In this document: positions 16,181 to 25,498 of the stretch, piece after piece
Layout of the letters: every line of letters starts with the position of its first letter
Numbering within the stretch: the stretch's first letter is position 1
DNA from: an uncultured Bacilli bacterium
GTDB lineage: Bacteria > Bacillota_I > Bacilli_A > RF39 > UBA660
NCBI GenBank assembly: GCA_910584305.1
Contig: CAJTZW010000011.1
Span: 1-50,239 of the forward strand
Length of the DNA: 50,239 nt
Reading direction: 5' to 3'
Translations under genes and position numbers: made by a program
The notes under the pieces: model-generated
What the model saw: only the letters and a program-made list of their open reading frames with translations
What the model was told of the DNA's origin: nothing
The model's database searches: none

Positions 16181-18520
16181 ATGAAAACAACATTATATAT
16201 AGTAAATCATTCATATAAAGAAAAATTATTAAAAGAAACAACAACCTTGTCAAATCAGAAATACATGTCTTTGGAAGAATTTAAAAAGCAATATATATTC
16301 AGTTATGATGATGAAGCTGTGTATTATTTAATGAGGACAAGAAATATAAAGTATGATATTGCAAAAAATTTACTTAAAAATATGTATTTACTTTGGAATA
16401 CACCTAGTATAGAAAATGACAAAGTATGTTTTCTAAAGGAAATGGAAGTGGAACTAAAAGAAAAGAATCTATTACACGAAAATCCTTTATTTAAAGAATA
16501 TTTAAAACAAGTAAATATTGTAGTAAAAGGTTACATCCTAAATAAATATGATCAAAAACTATTGGATTCTGTAAAAGAGATAACATCTATCACTATTGAA
16601 AACAATGATGTTCATGACTATATACCTACTGTCTATGAATTTACTACTATAGAGGAAGAAATTGTCTTCGTAGCTTCTTCTATTAGAGAACAATTAAAAC
16701 ATATAGACATATCTCATATTAAAGTATCTATTTCAAAAGAATACGAGTATCTTTTAGAACTAATTTTCTCTATGTTTTCACTTCCTATTCATTTAAAATC
16801 TTCATCAATTCTATATGGTAATACAATCTGTAAAGAGTGGATTAAGTTATTAAAAGAAGAGAATGATACTGAAAAGGTAAGTACTACACTAATAGAAAAA
16901 TATGGACATAATCCCATCATAAAAGAGCTCATAAATATTACAAATACATTACCAGAAGAAAAAGTAGATGATACTTACATAGAGTATTTTATATATAAAT
17001 GTAAAACTACAAATATACCAAAATCCCATATTGATGGTATTGAATGTATTTCATTTTTAGATACGGAGTTAGAAGAGACTGATTTTGTATATGTTCTAGG
17101 ATGTAATATGGAAAATATGCCTACGGTCTATAAAGATGAAGACTTTCTATCGGATGCTACCAAAGAACAACTTGAAATAGATACATCTCTTGACAAAAAT
17201 AAAATAGAAAAACAAAAATGGCTTCAGAAAATACAAAATACAAAGAATGTAATTATGACATATAAATTGAAAACCCCATTTGATAGTTATACAAAATCTA
17301 TAGTATTAGAAAACTTCCCTATAAGAAATTCAAAGATAGATAAATATTGCTATTCTAATCTATACAATCAAATCTGCCTAGCAAAGAAAATAGAGAAATT
17401 AATAAAGTATAATGAGCAAGATATAGATATAAATAAACTATATTCTAAGTATCCTACAATTTCTTATAGAACCTATGATAATACATTTACAGGAATTTCT
17501 TCTAGTGAAATAACTTCTCTATTACAAAACAAAGTATATTTATCATATTCTAGCATGAATAATTATTATTTATGTGGGTTTAAATATTATATTGCGAATG
17601 TATTAAAATTAGATATTTATGAAGAAACATTTATGACAGAAATAGGAAATTTATATCATTATGTATTATCAAAAAGTGTAGAAGAAAGTTTTGATTTTGA
17701 AACAGAATACAACAATTATATAAAAGAAAAGACATGGAGCAATAAAGAGAAATTCTTCTTACATAAATTAAAAGATGAATTAAGGTTTGTTATAGAAACA
17801 CTCTCTTATCAAAATCGATTTACAACACTAAAAGAAACACTATGTGAAGAAAAACTATATACAAATCCATCTTCTAAAATCGTATTTAGTGGAATTATAG
17901 ATAAAATTATGTATAAAGAAGAAGACAATCAAAAATTGGTATCTATTATTGACTATAAAACAGGAACACCTGAAACCAATATTATGAATATACCGTATGG
18001 ATTAGAGATGCAACTACCTGTATATGTATATTTACTAAAACACAATCCAAAATTTAGAGAATCTAAAATTGTAGGGTTCTATTTACAAAAAGTATTAAAC
18101 AAAGACTTTAGTTATGATGGAGATGACTACATTTGTGAAAAGAGAAAACTTCTTCGATTAGATGGGTATAGTATACAGGATGAAACTTTGCTAGAGCAAT
18201 TTGACACTACATATAAAGATAGCGAATTCATTCGAGGAATGAAAATAGGAAAAAATGGGTTTTATAGCTATGCCAAAACAATTACAGAAGAACAGATAGA
18301 AACAATGAGTAAGAAAGTAGAAGAAAAAATTAAAGAAGCAGCAGACAATATCTTTAATGGAAACTTTCCAATCAATCCAAAACGAATTGGAGATGATCTT
18401 GTTGGGTGCAAATACTGTAAGTTTAAAGATATTTGCTACAAAACAGAAAAAGATGTTGTTTCCCTAGAAAAAATAGATACATTAGATTTCTTAGGAGGCG
18501 ATAATGATGAACAAATATAA
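16181..18520 (+). CDS. addB: AddB-like PD-(D/E)XK nuclease subunit with Fe-S staple
   Basis: Probable B subunit of the AddAB helicase-nuclease, which resects double-strand breaks. The C-terminal third has the RecB-type nuclease: 'FSGIIDKI', 'VSIIDYKTG' and 'YGLEMQLPVYVYLL' (D, D-x-K and Q motifs). A four-cysteine iron-sulfur staple is formed by Cys465 (LCGFKYY) and Cys743, Cys746 and Cys752 (CKYCKFKDIC), the AddB hallmark. At 779 residues it is much shorter than typical AddB (about 1,150), with a reduced helicase-like N-terminus lacking a Walker A. AGGTGATACA precedes ATG. AddA lies 0.7 kb downstream, but a GNAT gene separates them. Confidence 0.85.
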   Translation: MKTTLYIVNHSYKEKLLKETTTLSNQKYMSLEEFKKQYIFSYDDEAVYYLMRTRNIKYDIAKNLLKNMYLLWNTPSIENDKVCFLKEMEVELKEKNLLHENPLFKEYLKQVNIVVKGYILNKYDQKLLDSVKEITSITIENNDVHDYIPTVYEFTTIEEEIVFVASSIREQLKHIDISHIKVSISKEYEYLLELIFSMFSLPIHLKSSSILYGNTICKEWIKLLKEENDTEKVSTTLIEKYGHNPIIKELINITNTLPEEKVDDTYIEYFIYKCKTTNIPKSHIDGIECISFLDTELEETDFVYVLGCNMENMPTVYKDEDFLSDATKEQLEIDTSLDKNKIEKQKWLQKIQNTKNVIMTYKLKTPFDSYTKSIVLENFPIRNSKIDKYCYSNLYNQICLAKKIEKLIKYNEQDIDINKLYSKYPTISYRTYDNTFTGISSSEITSLLQNKVYLSYSSMNNYYLCGFKYYIANVLKLDIYEETFMTEIGNLYHYVLSKSVEESFDFETEYNNYIKEKTWSNKEKFFLHKLKDELRFVIETLSYQNRFTTLKETLCEEKLYTNPSSKIVFSGIIDKIMYKEEDNQKLVSIIDYKTGTPETNIMNIPYGLEMQLPVYVYLLKHNPKFRESKIVGFYLQKVLNKDFSYDGDDYICEKRKLLRLDGYSIQDETLLEQFDTTYKDSEFIRGMKIGKNGFYSYAKTITEEQIETMSKKVEEKIKEAADNIFNGNFPINPKRIGDDLVGCKYCKFKDICYKTEKDVVSLEKIDTLDFLGGDNDEQI

Positions 18521-18659
18521 ATGATGGCGATTATATTTTCGTTTCCGATTCCACAGAATTTAAAAATGGAAAATCATTTCGAATGATATTATTAGAAATG
18601 GATTAAGAAATAGAATTGTTTTAAATTTTTAGGAACTAATATATAATTGAGATTTTAAT

Positions 18660-18677
18660 CTCGCCAAATTCGGCGAG
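18660..18677. repeat. GC-rich hairpin between addB and the GNAT gene
   Basis: CTCGCC / GGCGAG with a 6-nt AAATTC loop, then only TTT. It may be a weak terminator of the addB transcript or a processing site. The surrounding 18521-18705 holds no start-supported gene; a 26-codon open frame (from GDYIFVSDSTEFKNGKSF) after the addB stop looks like a remnant. Confidence 0.55.
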
Positions 18678-18705
18678 TTTAAAATAGATAGGGAGTTAAA
18701 ATAAA

Positions 18706-19239
18706 ATGGATTTAAAATATGTAGAGATAAATAATAGCAATCTAGATTTAGCAGCTAAGATTCAAAATACAATATTTCCGTTAGAAGACGGAAGGCAAAA
18801 CTATATAGAAGGTATAACTAAAGATTCATATAGAAAAGAAATGATAAATTATATTGTTTATGATAATGAGATTCCTATTGGTGTAGTTGGGCTATATTCA
18901 TACAATGAATATCCTCTTGATGCTTGGTTAAGTTGGTTTGGTGTATTGCAAGAGTATCGGCGAAAAGGTTATGGCTCTAAGATGTTCGATTTCTTTGAAA
19001 GTTTAGCGTTAGAAAAGGGATATAACCAAATAAGAGTTTATACTGATGATAATTTTGATAAAGCAATTTTACTTTATGAAAAAAAGAAAATGATAAAGGA
19101 ATTTTATAATAATGAATTAGAAAGTGAAGAAATAAATAATAGTACAATTATTTATTCAAAATCTTTAATAACAGAACAGGTAGAAAAATGGAATAATAAG
19201 TTTTTAGGATTAACTATGCAAAGTGAAAAAGAAAAGTAA
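18706..19239 (+). CDS. GNAT family N-acetyltransferase
   Basis: A 177-residue acetyl-CoA-dependent acetyltransferase of the GNAT fold. Motif A is visible in 'LSWFGVLQEYRRKGYGSKMF', with the RRKGYGS pyrophosphate-binding loop; an N-terminal strand 'PIGVVGLYSY' and a later 'IRVYTDDNFDKAILLYEKKKM' complete the domain. AGGGAG lies upstream of the ATG. It sits between addB and addA, which are usually adjacent, and 13 bp before addA, so it may be co-transcribed with addA. Acceptor is unknown; the link to DNA repair is probably accidental insertion. Confidence 0.85.
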   Translation: MDLKYVEINNSNLDLAAKIQNTIFPLEDGRQNYIEGITKDSYRKEMINYIVYDNEIPIGVVGLYSYNEYPLDAWLSWFGVLQEYRRKGYGSKMFDFFESLALEKGYNQIRVYTDDNFDKAILLYEKKKMIKEFYNNELESEEINNSTIIYSKSLITEQVEKWNNKFLGLTMQSEKEK

Positions 19240-19252
19240 AGGAGGTTAATAA

Positions 19253-22200
19253 ATGGCTAGATGGACAGATGAACAATTACAAGCAATTGAAACAGAAGGA
19301 ACCAATATTATCGTTTCTGCAGGAGCAGGTAGTGGAAAAACGGCTGTATTAACAGAACGCGTTATACAAAAATTAAAAAAAGGAATTGATATTGACTCCC
19401 TTTTAATTCTAACCTTTACAAAAGCAGCAGCAGGAGAAATGAAAGAAAGAATTCGCGCCTCTATCAAAAAAGAACCCTCCTTAAAAAGACAATTGGATAA
19501 GATAGATGCATCCTATATTACAACCTTCGATAGTTTTGCTCTTTCAACGGTAAAGAAGTATTACTATCTAATTGGCATTCCTATGAACCTCTCTATAGCA
19601 GAAGCCAGTATCATGACTCTTACCAAAGAAAGATTAATGGATGAAGTTTTTGAAGAAATGTATGATACCGAGAATAGTGACTTTCAGAAATTTATTTCTG
19701 ATTTCTGTTTAAAAGATGACAAAGAACTTAGAGAACATGTTTTAAAGCTTAATGAAAAACTAGATCTCCTTTATGATAAAGATAATTATTTAAATACATA
19801 TATAGAAAACTATTTTACAGATAATCACCTAAAGAAGGATATTGAACGGTATGTAACTTTATTACAAAGTAAAGTTGACACAATAAAAGTACTTGTTAGA
19901 AATTTAGAACAAATGGTTGACAGTGACTATATAAATAAGGTAAACGATAGTTTAAAATCTCTTTTTTCTAGTCATAAATATGAAGAATTTAAAAATAGTA
20001 TAAATATTGAATTCCCAAGACTACCAAATGGAAGTACCGACGAAATCAAAAAGAAAAAAGAACAAATTGTAAAAGAGATTAAAAGTTTAAATGACTTTAC
20101 AGTCTATGAAGATGAGCAAACAATAAAAAATGATATTCTAAGTACACTACCATATGTAAAAAGCATTATAAAAATCATCCAAAAATTTGATGAGAAATTA
20201 AATATCTATAAAAAAGAAAACGATATGTATGAGTTTACCGATATAGCAAAACTTGCTATCAAAGTTGTAGATACATATCCAGAAGCACAAAATGAGATGA
20301 AAAGTAAGTTTAGTGAAATCTTGTTAGATGAATATCAAGATACAAGTGATTTACAAGAAAAATTTATTTCCTGTATTGCAAGAAATAATGTGTATATGGT
20401 AGGAGATATTAAACAGTCTATTTATCGATTTAGAAATGCCAATCCCTATATTTTTAAAAATAAATATGACACATATAAAAAACATGATGGTGGTATTAAA
20501 ATTGATTTAATGAAAAATTTCCGTTCTAGAAAAGAAGTTTTAGAAAACATCAATGAAATATTTGATCATGTCATGGATAATGAGATTGGGGGAGCAGAGT
20601 ACCAAGATGGCCATCAAATGATTTTTGGAAATATGAGCTATGAAGAAAATGGAAAAACAAAAGACAACCATAATTTTGAATTCTATACATATGCATATGA
20701 AAAAGATTCTAAGTATAAAAAAGAAGAAATTGAAATCTTTACCATTGCGAATGATATTCAAAATAAGATAAAGTCGAATTATCAAGTATTTGATAAAGAC
20801 AATGAGATTACAAGACCCATTGAATATAAGGACTTTGTTATTTTATTAGATCGTAGTAAAAACTTTACCCTGTATAAGAAGATATTTGAATACATGGGAA
20901 TTCCCCTCATGGTTTATCAAGATGAAAGTTTGCGTAATGGATATGATCTAGATATCATTAAAAATCTTATAAAATTAATTATAAAAGAAAAGAACCATAC
21001 ATATGATACAGAATTCAAATATGCATTTATCAGTATAGCAAGAAGTTATCTTGTAAATATAGAAGATAATATCATTTTTAAATGCTTAAGAGATGAAACC
21101 TATAAAGAATTAGACTTCATGAAAAAGGTATCAATTCTAGCAAATAATATTGATACATCCGAAAATACAGAAATCATAAAACAAATATTGCAAGAATTCA
21201 ATTTTTATGAAAAGATAATAACCATCGGTAATGTAGAAGAATCTTTAGTACGAATGGAATACATTATAAATTTATCAAAAAACTTATCAATGCTAGGGTA
21301 TGATATTTACGATATATCAAAGTACCTAGAAGACGTTACACAAAAAGAACTTGATATCAAATATTCAATGAATACTTCAAATAATAGTGCTGTAAAAATT
21401 ATGACTATTCATAAATCCAAGGGGTTAGAATATCATGTGTGTTACTTTCCAGGACTTTATGAAACATTTAATACATTAGAAGTTAAAGATAGATTTTGTT
21501 ATGATAAAGAATTTGGAATCATCTTACCTGTATCTAGGAATGGTATAAAATCGACGATTTATAAAAAAATGTATAAAGAAAAATACTTGTTAGAAGAAAT
21601 TGGAGAAAAGATAAGACTATTCTATGTAGCGTTAACAAGAGCGAAAGAAAAAATGATTTTTGTTGGAAATATAAAAGATATGTGTTGTGAAACAAATCAA
21701 AAAAGAATCATAGATACATATACACGTAGTCACTATACATCATTTTTAGATATAGTAAATTCAATTAAAATGTATATAGAACCATATATAGTAAATATTG
21801 ATTTAGATAAAATTCCACTTACCAAAGAATATAATTTTACGAAAGAAACAAATTATAAAGAAAACATTCAAGTAAGTGGTAGTACATTTACTGTAGAAGA
21901 ATTACAGATAGATGAAAAGATAGTAGAAGAGAGTCATTATTCTAAAGAAAATCATCAGTTACTAACAAAAGATAGTAAAAAGAATATGGAATTTGGTACC
22001 TATATCCATTCATTATTAGAAATGATCGATTTTGAAAACCCAAGGCTAGACAATCTTCCAGTAACACCCTTTTATAAAAAGAAGATAGACGTATTCTTAT
22101 CACAAGATATTTTTAAAAAAAGAATCAAAAATATATATAAAGAATATGAATTTATATATGAAGAAAACTTAGAAAAAAAGCACGGTATTATAGACTTAAT

Positions 22201-22372
22201 CATACAATACGATGATGGGTACGCTATTGTAGATTATAAAACAAAAGAAATAAATGATATAGAATATCGTCATCAATTGGAAGGCTATAAAAAATATATA
22301 GAGAAAATAACGAATCAGTCTGTTGATATATATATATATTCAATACTAGATGAAACATTAAAAAAATTATAA
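19253..22372 (+). CDS. addA: AddA helicase-nuclease subunit
   Basis: A-subunit of AddAB: a 3'-5' SF1A helicase with a C-terminal RecB-type nuclease that resects double-strand breaks for RecA. Motifs: Walker A 'SAGAGSGKTAVL' (residues 22-33), 'LTFTKAAAGEMKERI', 'TTFDSFALSTVKKYYYLI', Walker B 'LLDEYQDTSDLQ', 'MVGDIKQSIYRFRNANP', 'KNFRSRKEVL', 'IMTIHKSKGLEYHV' and 'IRLFYVALTRAKEK'. The nuclease is marked by 'HGIIDLIIQYDDGYAIVDYKTK' elements (D and D-x-K) about 40 residues from the end. The length of 1,039 is a little below the usual 1,200. AAGGAGGTTAATA precedes ATG. Typical neighbour of addB, here split by a GNAT gene. Confidence 0.93.
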   Translation: MARWTDEQLQAIETEGTNIIVSAGAGSGKTAVLTERVIQKLKKGIDIDSLLILTFTKAAAGEMKERIRASIKKEPSLKRQLDKIDASYITTFDSFALSTVKKYYYLIGIPMNLSIAEASIMTLTKERLMDEVFEEMYDTENSDFQKFISDFCLKDDKELREHVLKLNEKLDLLYDKDNYLNTYIENYFTDNHLKKDIERYVTLLQSKVDTIKVLVRNLEQMVDSDYINKVNDSLKSLFSSHKYEEFKNSINIEFPRLPNGSTDEIKKKKEQIVKEIKSLNDFTVYEDEQTIKNDILSTLPYVKSIIKIIQKFDEKLNIYKKENDMYEFTDIAKLAIKVVDTYPEAQNEMKSKFSEILLDEYQDTSDLQEKFISCIARNNVYMVGDIKQSIYRFRNANPYIFKNKYDTYKKHDGGIKIDLMKNFRSRKEVLENINEIFDHVMDNEIGGAEYQDGHQMIFGNMSYEENGKTKDNHNFEFYTYAYEKDSKYKKEEIEIFTIANDIQNKIKSNYQVFDKDNEITRPIEYKDFVILLDRSKNFTLYKKIFEYMGIPLMVYQDESLRNGYDLDIIKNLIKLIIKEKNHTYDTEFKYAFISIARSYLVNIEDNIIFKCLRDETYKELDFMKKVSILANNIDTSENTEIIKQILQEFNFYEKIITIGNVEESLVRMEYIINLSKNLSMLGYDIYDISKYLEDVTQKELDIKYSMNTSNNSAVKIMTIHKSKGLEYHVCYFPGLYETFNTLEVKDRFCYDKEFGIILPVSRNGIKSTIYKKMYKEKYLLEEIGEKIRLFYVALTRAKEKMIFVGNIKDMCCETNQKRIIDTYTRSHYTSFLDIVNSIKMYIEPYIVNIDLDKIPLTKEYNFTKETNYKENIQVSGSTFTVEELQIDEKIVEESHYSKENHQLLTKDSKKNMEFGTYIHSLLEMIDFENPRLDNLPVTPFYKKKIDVFLSQDIFKKRIKNIYKEYEFIYEENLEKKHGIIDLIIQYDDGYAIVDYKTKEINDIEYRHQLEGYKKYIEKITNQSVDIYIYSILDETLKKL

Positions 22373-22503
22373 TTCTTACCATATCTAGAAGGAAAAGAAG
22401 TGTATTAAACTAGATATAGAACTAATAATGGGATGAATAAATTTGAGTGGCTCATAGTAGTACGACTTGAAGAAAGTAGTGATTGTATGAAAATAGGGTC
22501 AGT

Positions 22504-22529
22504 AAAAAAGAAGAAGAAACTTCTTTTTT
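22504..22529 (+). terminator. Intrinsic terminator downstream of addA
   Basis: 10-bp perfect stem AAAAAAGAAG / CTTCTTTTTT with a 6-nt loop (AAGAAA), ending in T6. It lies about 130 bp after the addA stop; the A6/T6 arms could also work on the other strand. Confidence 0.75.
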
Positions 22530-22579
22530 GTATTTAGCAATAAAACTATATCTATTTAATAAATATAGGTGCATATAAT

Positions 22580-22607
22580 TTGACAAATAATTCACATATG
22601 ATATAAT
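22580..22607 (+). promoter_or_regulatory. Sigma-A promoter of the SGNH hydrolase gene
   Basis: TTGACA at 22580-22585, 16 bp spacer, TATAAT at 22602-22607, preceded by ATAAT. Nearly identical to the promoter at 29681. Confidence 0.85.
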
Positions 22608-22634
22608 ACACGTCATAGAGGGGGGGAAAAACTG

Positions 22635-23852
22635 ATGAAAAATAAAGATCAAAAAGTAGAATCATTAATACAGTATTATAAAAATAAGGGAGGACTTGTA
22701 ATTGCTGGATTAAATGATTCACAAGGAGTAAAAGTTAGATCTACAATATTTAAAAAGGGGTTACTAGAACGTGTTGCCAAAGTTTTAAAAGATCAGGAGC
22801 TACATCCAACAGTGATGAATGCGTTTTCTTTAACGATGAATAAAACAGAACACATAGACTATCTTTTGGAAAATAACTTAAGTTTAGAAGAGATTAAATT
22901 ATCGCAAATATATGGTGCAATTAGTGCCTATGAGAAAGGTATGACTGATTTTAACTTGCCCACATCATTTGGACAAATAGCTAATATATATAGAACAGCA
23001 TATCAACCTAAAAAAGGTGATGAAAAAATATTTATTACAGATACTTTAAAAAATGCAGTAGAGCCTACTGTAATTTATTCAAGTGGAGCAAATAACTTAA
23101 TGAGAGTTGTGGGAAATAATCCTATTGCAATTAAAGGAGATTACAAAAAAAGAAATCAGAGGCCAAACTACAACTATACAGTAAATAAAGCAGAAGACCC
23201 ACAATCCTTACAAAGCACCATGGATGGGATAGAAAGAAATTTTGAAAATATACTTTCATTAAATCATAATATAGATATTTATACATTAGGAGCTTATATA
23301 CCGAAATCATTAGAGTTAGAAGGTATGAATATTTTTAGAAATTTAGTATTGCAGTATAACGAAAAATTACAAAAACTATGTAAAGACTATGGTATTACAT
23401 TTATAAATACAGAAGCAATTGGCAAAAAGTATAATAAAAGTACAATGAATTTTCATATTACCGCTGCAGGGCATAATGCTTTAGCAAATTATATTTTGAG
23501 CTGTATGTATGAACGAAAAATATTAGCAAAAAAAATGCCAAAATTACAAGCTGAATCGCATATGAAAGTAACGAACGAAGGACCTAGAGGTATTGTAAAA
23601 GAAACACTAAACGATTGCTTAAATACAATATATAAAGAATCGGAAGAAAGTATGGATTATAGTAAAAAACGAGAAAGAGACATAGCAAAGGAGCATCTAA
23701 GAGAGGCAAAGATATTCTTACAAGTAGTTCAAAATAGTAGGACAGAAAGAGAATCAGATAAAGCGCTAGATTCTTATCTACAAACAATACATAATCGTTA
23801 CTCAGATACGATAGAAAGACTAGATAAAAATCTACAAAAGGTGAATAAATAG
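22635..23852 (+). CDS. SGNH/GDSL-type hydrolase
   Basis: A 405-residue putative esterase/hydrolase. Block I is degenerate: 'IAGLNDSQGVKVRS' (GxNDS with Ser at the nucleophile position), block III 'YSSGANNLMR' (the Asn of GxND), block V 'FHITAAGHNALANYIL' (the catalytic His). The signals are in the right order for SGNH enzymes, which cleave acyl or acetyl groups. There is no signal peptide or membrane segment, so it is predicted to be cytosolic. The C-terminal 80 residues are a charged helical bundle. A run of G7 (AGAGGGGGGGAAAA) serves as the ribosome binding site. It is a single-gene unit with its own promoter and terminator. Confidence 0.65.
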   Translation: MKNKDQKVESLIQYYKNKGGLVIAGLNDSQGVKVRSTIFKKGLLERVAKVLKDQELHPTVMNAFSLTMNKTEHIDYLLENNLSLEEIKLSQIYGAISAYEKGMTDFNLPTSFGQIANIYRTAYQPKKGDEKIFITDTLKNAVEPTVIYSSGANNLMRVVGNNPIAIKGDYKKRNQRPNYNYTVNKAEDPQSLQSTMDGIERNFENILSLNHNIDIYTLGAYIPKSLELEGMNIFRNLVLQYNEKLQKLCKDYGITFINTEAIGKKYNKSTMNFHITAAGHNALANYILSCMYERKILAKKMPKLQAESHMKVTNEGPRGIVKETLNDCLNTIYKESEESMDYSKKRERDIAKEHLREAKIFLQVVQNSRTERESDKALDSYLQTIHNRYSDTIERLDKNLQKVNK

Positions 23853-23857
23853 AGAAG

Positions 23858-23884
23858 AGTAGTACACAATAGTACTACTTTTTT
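23858..23884 (+). terminator. Intrinsic terminator after the SGNH gene
   Basis: AGTAGTAC / GTACTACT 8-bp stem, loop ACAATA, then TTTTTT. Confidence 0.85.
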
Positions 23885-23911
23885 ATGTACAGAATATAAA
23901 ATTTTTATAAT

Positions 23912-23940
23912 TTGACTTTTGCTATAAAGGAATGTATTAT
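23912..23940 (+). promoter_or_regulatory. Promoter of the glycosyltransferase gene
   Basis: TTGACT at 23912-23917, 17-bp spacer, TATTAT at 23935-23940, again preceded by ATAAT as in the promoters at 22580, 29681 and 33088. Confidence 0.75.
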
Positions 23941-23968
23941 AACCATCAATTAGTAAGGGGGGATTCTC

Positions 23969-24925
23969 ATGAACGGTAAAGTTTCTGTAATAATACCTAT
24001 CTATAATGCTTCAAGTACTTTGTCGAGAACTTTAGATAGTATTATATTTCAATCATATTCAAACTTAGAGATAATATTGATAAATGATGGATCAACTGAT
24101 GATAGTTTAGAAATATGTAAAGAGTATAAAAAGAGAGATTCACGAATTATTATAATTGATCAAGAAAATAGTGGAGTAGGGGCGGCCAGAAATTCCGGCA
24201 TAGATATATCAAAAGGGAATTATATCTGTTTTATAGACGCAGATGATACAATTGATGAAAACTATATTTATGAATTATATAATTTAATTGATAATCATAA
24301 AAGTGATTTTTCGGTCAGTAACATAAATTGTCTTTCAGAATCTGGAATTTTTTCACCATATAACAATGGAAATAGAATAGTTTGTCAAAGAGAATTTATT
24401 AAGATGTTTTTAAATTTTGAAATAGGAAGTGCTGTTTGGGGAAAATTATTTAATAAAAGAACGATCGGTGAAACTAGGTTTGAATCATTATCTATCAATG
24501 AAGATTTTATCTTTTTATGGGAAATTATAAAAAAATCGAATTCAATTTCAATGACCTCACAAGTATACTATAACTATTACCTAAATACAACTGGCTCATT
24601 AACGAAATCAAAATTTACAAAACAAAATATGAGTATGGTAACACATATTGACAAAGTATTAGATGATGTAAAGAAAAAATATATAGATTTAATAAATGAT
24701 GCAAAAAATTATTATGGAGCCTGTTTATTACATAATCTTATTATATATTATACATATTTATGTAGTAATGATTGTAGGGAATTGTTTTTAGATGAATTAA
24801 ATATCATGTTGAAAAAAAGTGAAAATATAAATAAAATTAATAATTATTTTCTAATTACTGAGCAAGGAATTGATATGAATAAACTGACGTTGGATATTAG
24901 AAAAAAGATTATGAATAGAAGGTGA
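23969..24925 (+). CDS. Family 2 glycosyltransferase
   Basis: A 318-residue GT2 (GT-A fold) enzyme transferring a sugar from a nucleotide sugar to glycan or lipid acceptors at the cytoplasmic face of the membrane. Signatures: 'VSVIIPIYNASSTLSRTLDSI' N-terminal strand/helix pattern, 'ILINDGSTDDS', 'NSGVGAARNSGI', and the DxD-type 'CFIDADDTIDENY' metal-binding site; the later 'NEDFIFLWEII' fits the catalytic base ED motif. No membrane span is seen. A TAAGGGGGGATTCTC ribosome binding site precedes ATG. The next gene starts 6 bp after its stop, so it is co-transcribed with the P-loop kinase and HipA-like genes, though no functional tie is obvious. Closest relatives in function are wall or teichoic acid glycosyltransferases. 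Confidence 0.88.
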   Translation: MNGKVSVIIPIYNASSTLSRTLDSIIFQSYSNLEIILINDGSTDDSLEICKEYKKRDSRIIIIDQENSGVGAARNSGIDISKGNYICFIDADDTIDENYIYELYNLIDNHKSDFSVSNINCLSESGIFSPYNNGNRIVCQREFIKMFLNFEIGSAVWGKLFNKRTIGETRFESLSINEDFIFLWEIIKKSNSISMTSQVYYNYYLNTTGSLTKSKFTKQNMSMVTHIDKVLDDVKKKYIDLINDAKNYYGACLLHNLIIYYTYLCSNDCRELFLDELNIMLKKSENINKINNYFLITEQGIDMNKLTLDIRKKIMNRR

Positions 24926-24931
24926 TATTTT

Positions 24932-25498
24932 ATGATAATTGGAATAACAGGACGTGGTGGTTCAGGGAAAAGTTTTTTATCTAAGGAAATACAACGGAAA
25001 TATCCCAATTATATATATATTGAGGTAGATAAAATTATAGAAACTAAAGTTATGAATTCCAAAAGAATGCTTAATGATGTTAACACGTACTTTGAGGATA
25101 AGGAATATAAAATTGAAGATATTATTGCTACATATTTTGATAAAAATGAAAAAAATATTTTAATTCATCGATTTTTTCTAGAAGAAGTTGCATCAGAAAT
25201 AATGAAAATGATTGATAAATCCAAAGATAAAAATTTTATAATAGACTGGTTTTTACTTCATGAAATTTTTGATTTACTACCCCTAGATATACGTATAATG
25301 ACTTATGCAGATTATGAAATTAGAGTAAAGAGAGTTAAAAGCAGAGAAAAAACTACAGATTTAACTATGTTCAATAAAGTAGATGAATCTTTTGTTGAGA
25401 TAGATTTATCTCAAATTGATTACATTTTTGATACTGAAAAAAGCAATGATTTAGAATTTATCAAACTTGAGAAATGTTTAGAAAAGAGACAAAGATGA
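24932..25498 (+). CDS. Dephospho-CoA kinase-like P-loop NTPase
   Basis: A 188-residue nucleotide-binding protein. The N-terminal Walker A is 'IIGITGRGGSGKSFLS' (residues ~2-17), and 'YIEVDKII' supplies a Walker B-like Asp, as in CoaE and AAA_17/AAA_33 type kinases; a lid-like stretch 'YADYEIRVKRVKSREK' includes the Arg/Lys pattern of the CoaE lid. The real CoaE is usually 200 residues and next to DNA polymerase I/MutM genes, which are not here, so this is probably a paralogue in a specialised pathway. It overlaps the next gene by ATGA (25495-25498), so the two proteins are made in a fixed ratio. Substrate unknown. Confidence 0.65.
   Translation: MIIGITGRGGSGKSFLSKEIQRKYPNYIYIEVDKIIETKVMNSKRMLNDVNTYFEDKEYKIEDIIATYFDKNEKNILIHRFFLEEVASEIMKMIDKSKDKNFIIDWFLLHEIFDLLPLDIRIMTYADYEIRVKRVKSREKTTDLTMFNKVDESFVEIDLSQIDYIFDTEKSNDLEFIKLEKCLEKRQR

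Larger units (their letters stand above)
22373..22634. other. Intergenic region with hairpin terminator and promoter
   Basis: 262 bp without a supported gene. It has the AAAAAAGAAG / CTTCTTTTTT terminator at 22504-22529 and the sigma-A promoter at 22580-22607. A short frame of 34 codons at 22433 lacks a ribosome binding site and runs through the terminator. Confidence 0.6.

Noticed and set aside
15083..22372. A new multi-gene defence island
   Set aside because: AddA, AddB, the GNAT and the PH-domain gene are ordinary; only the HEXXH gene is unexplained, so a system is not supported.
22433..22537. 34-codon ORF before the SGNH gene
   Set aside because: No Shine-Dalgarno and it runs through a terminator with AAAAAAGAAG arms.
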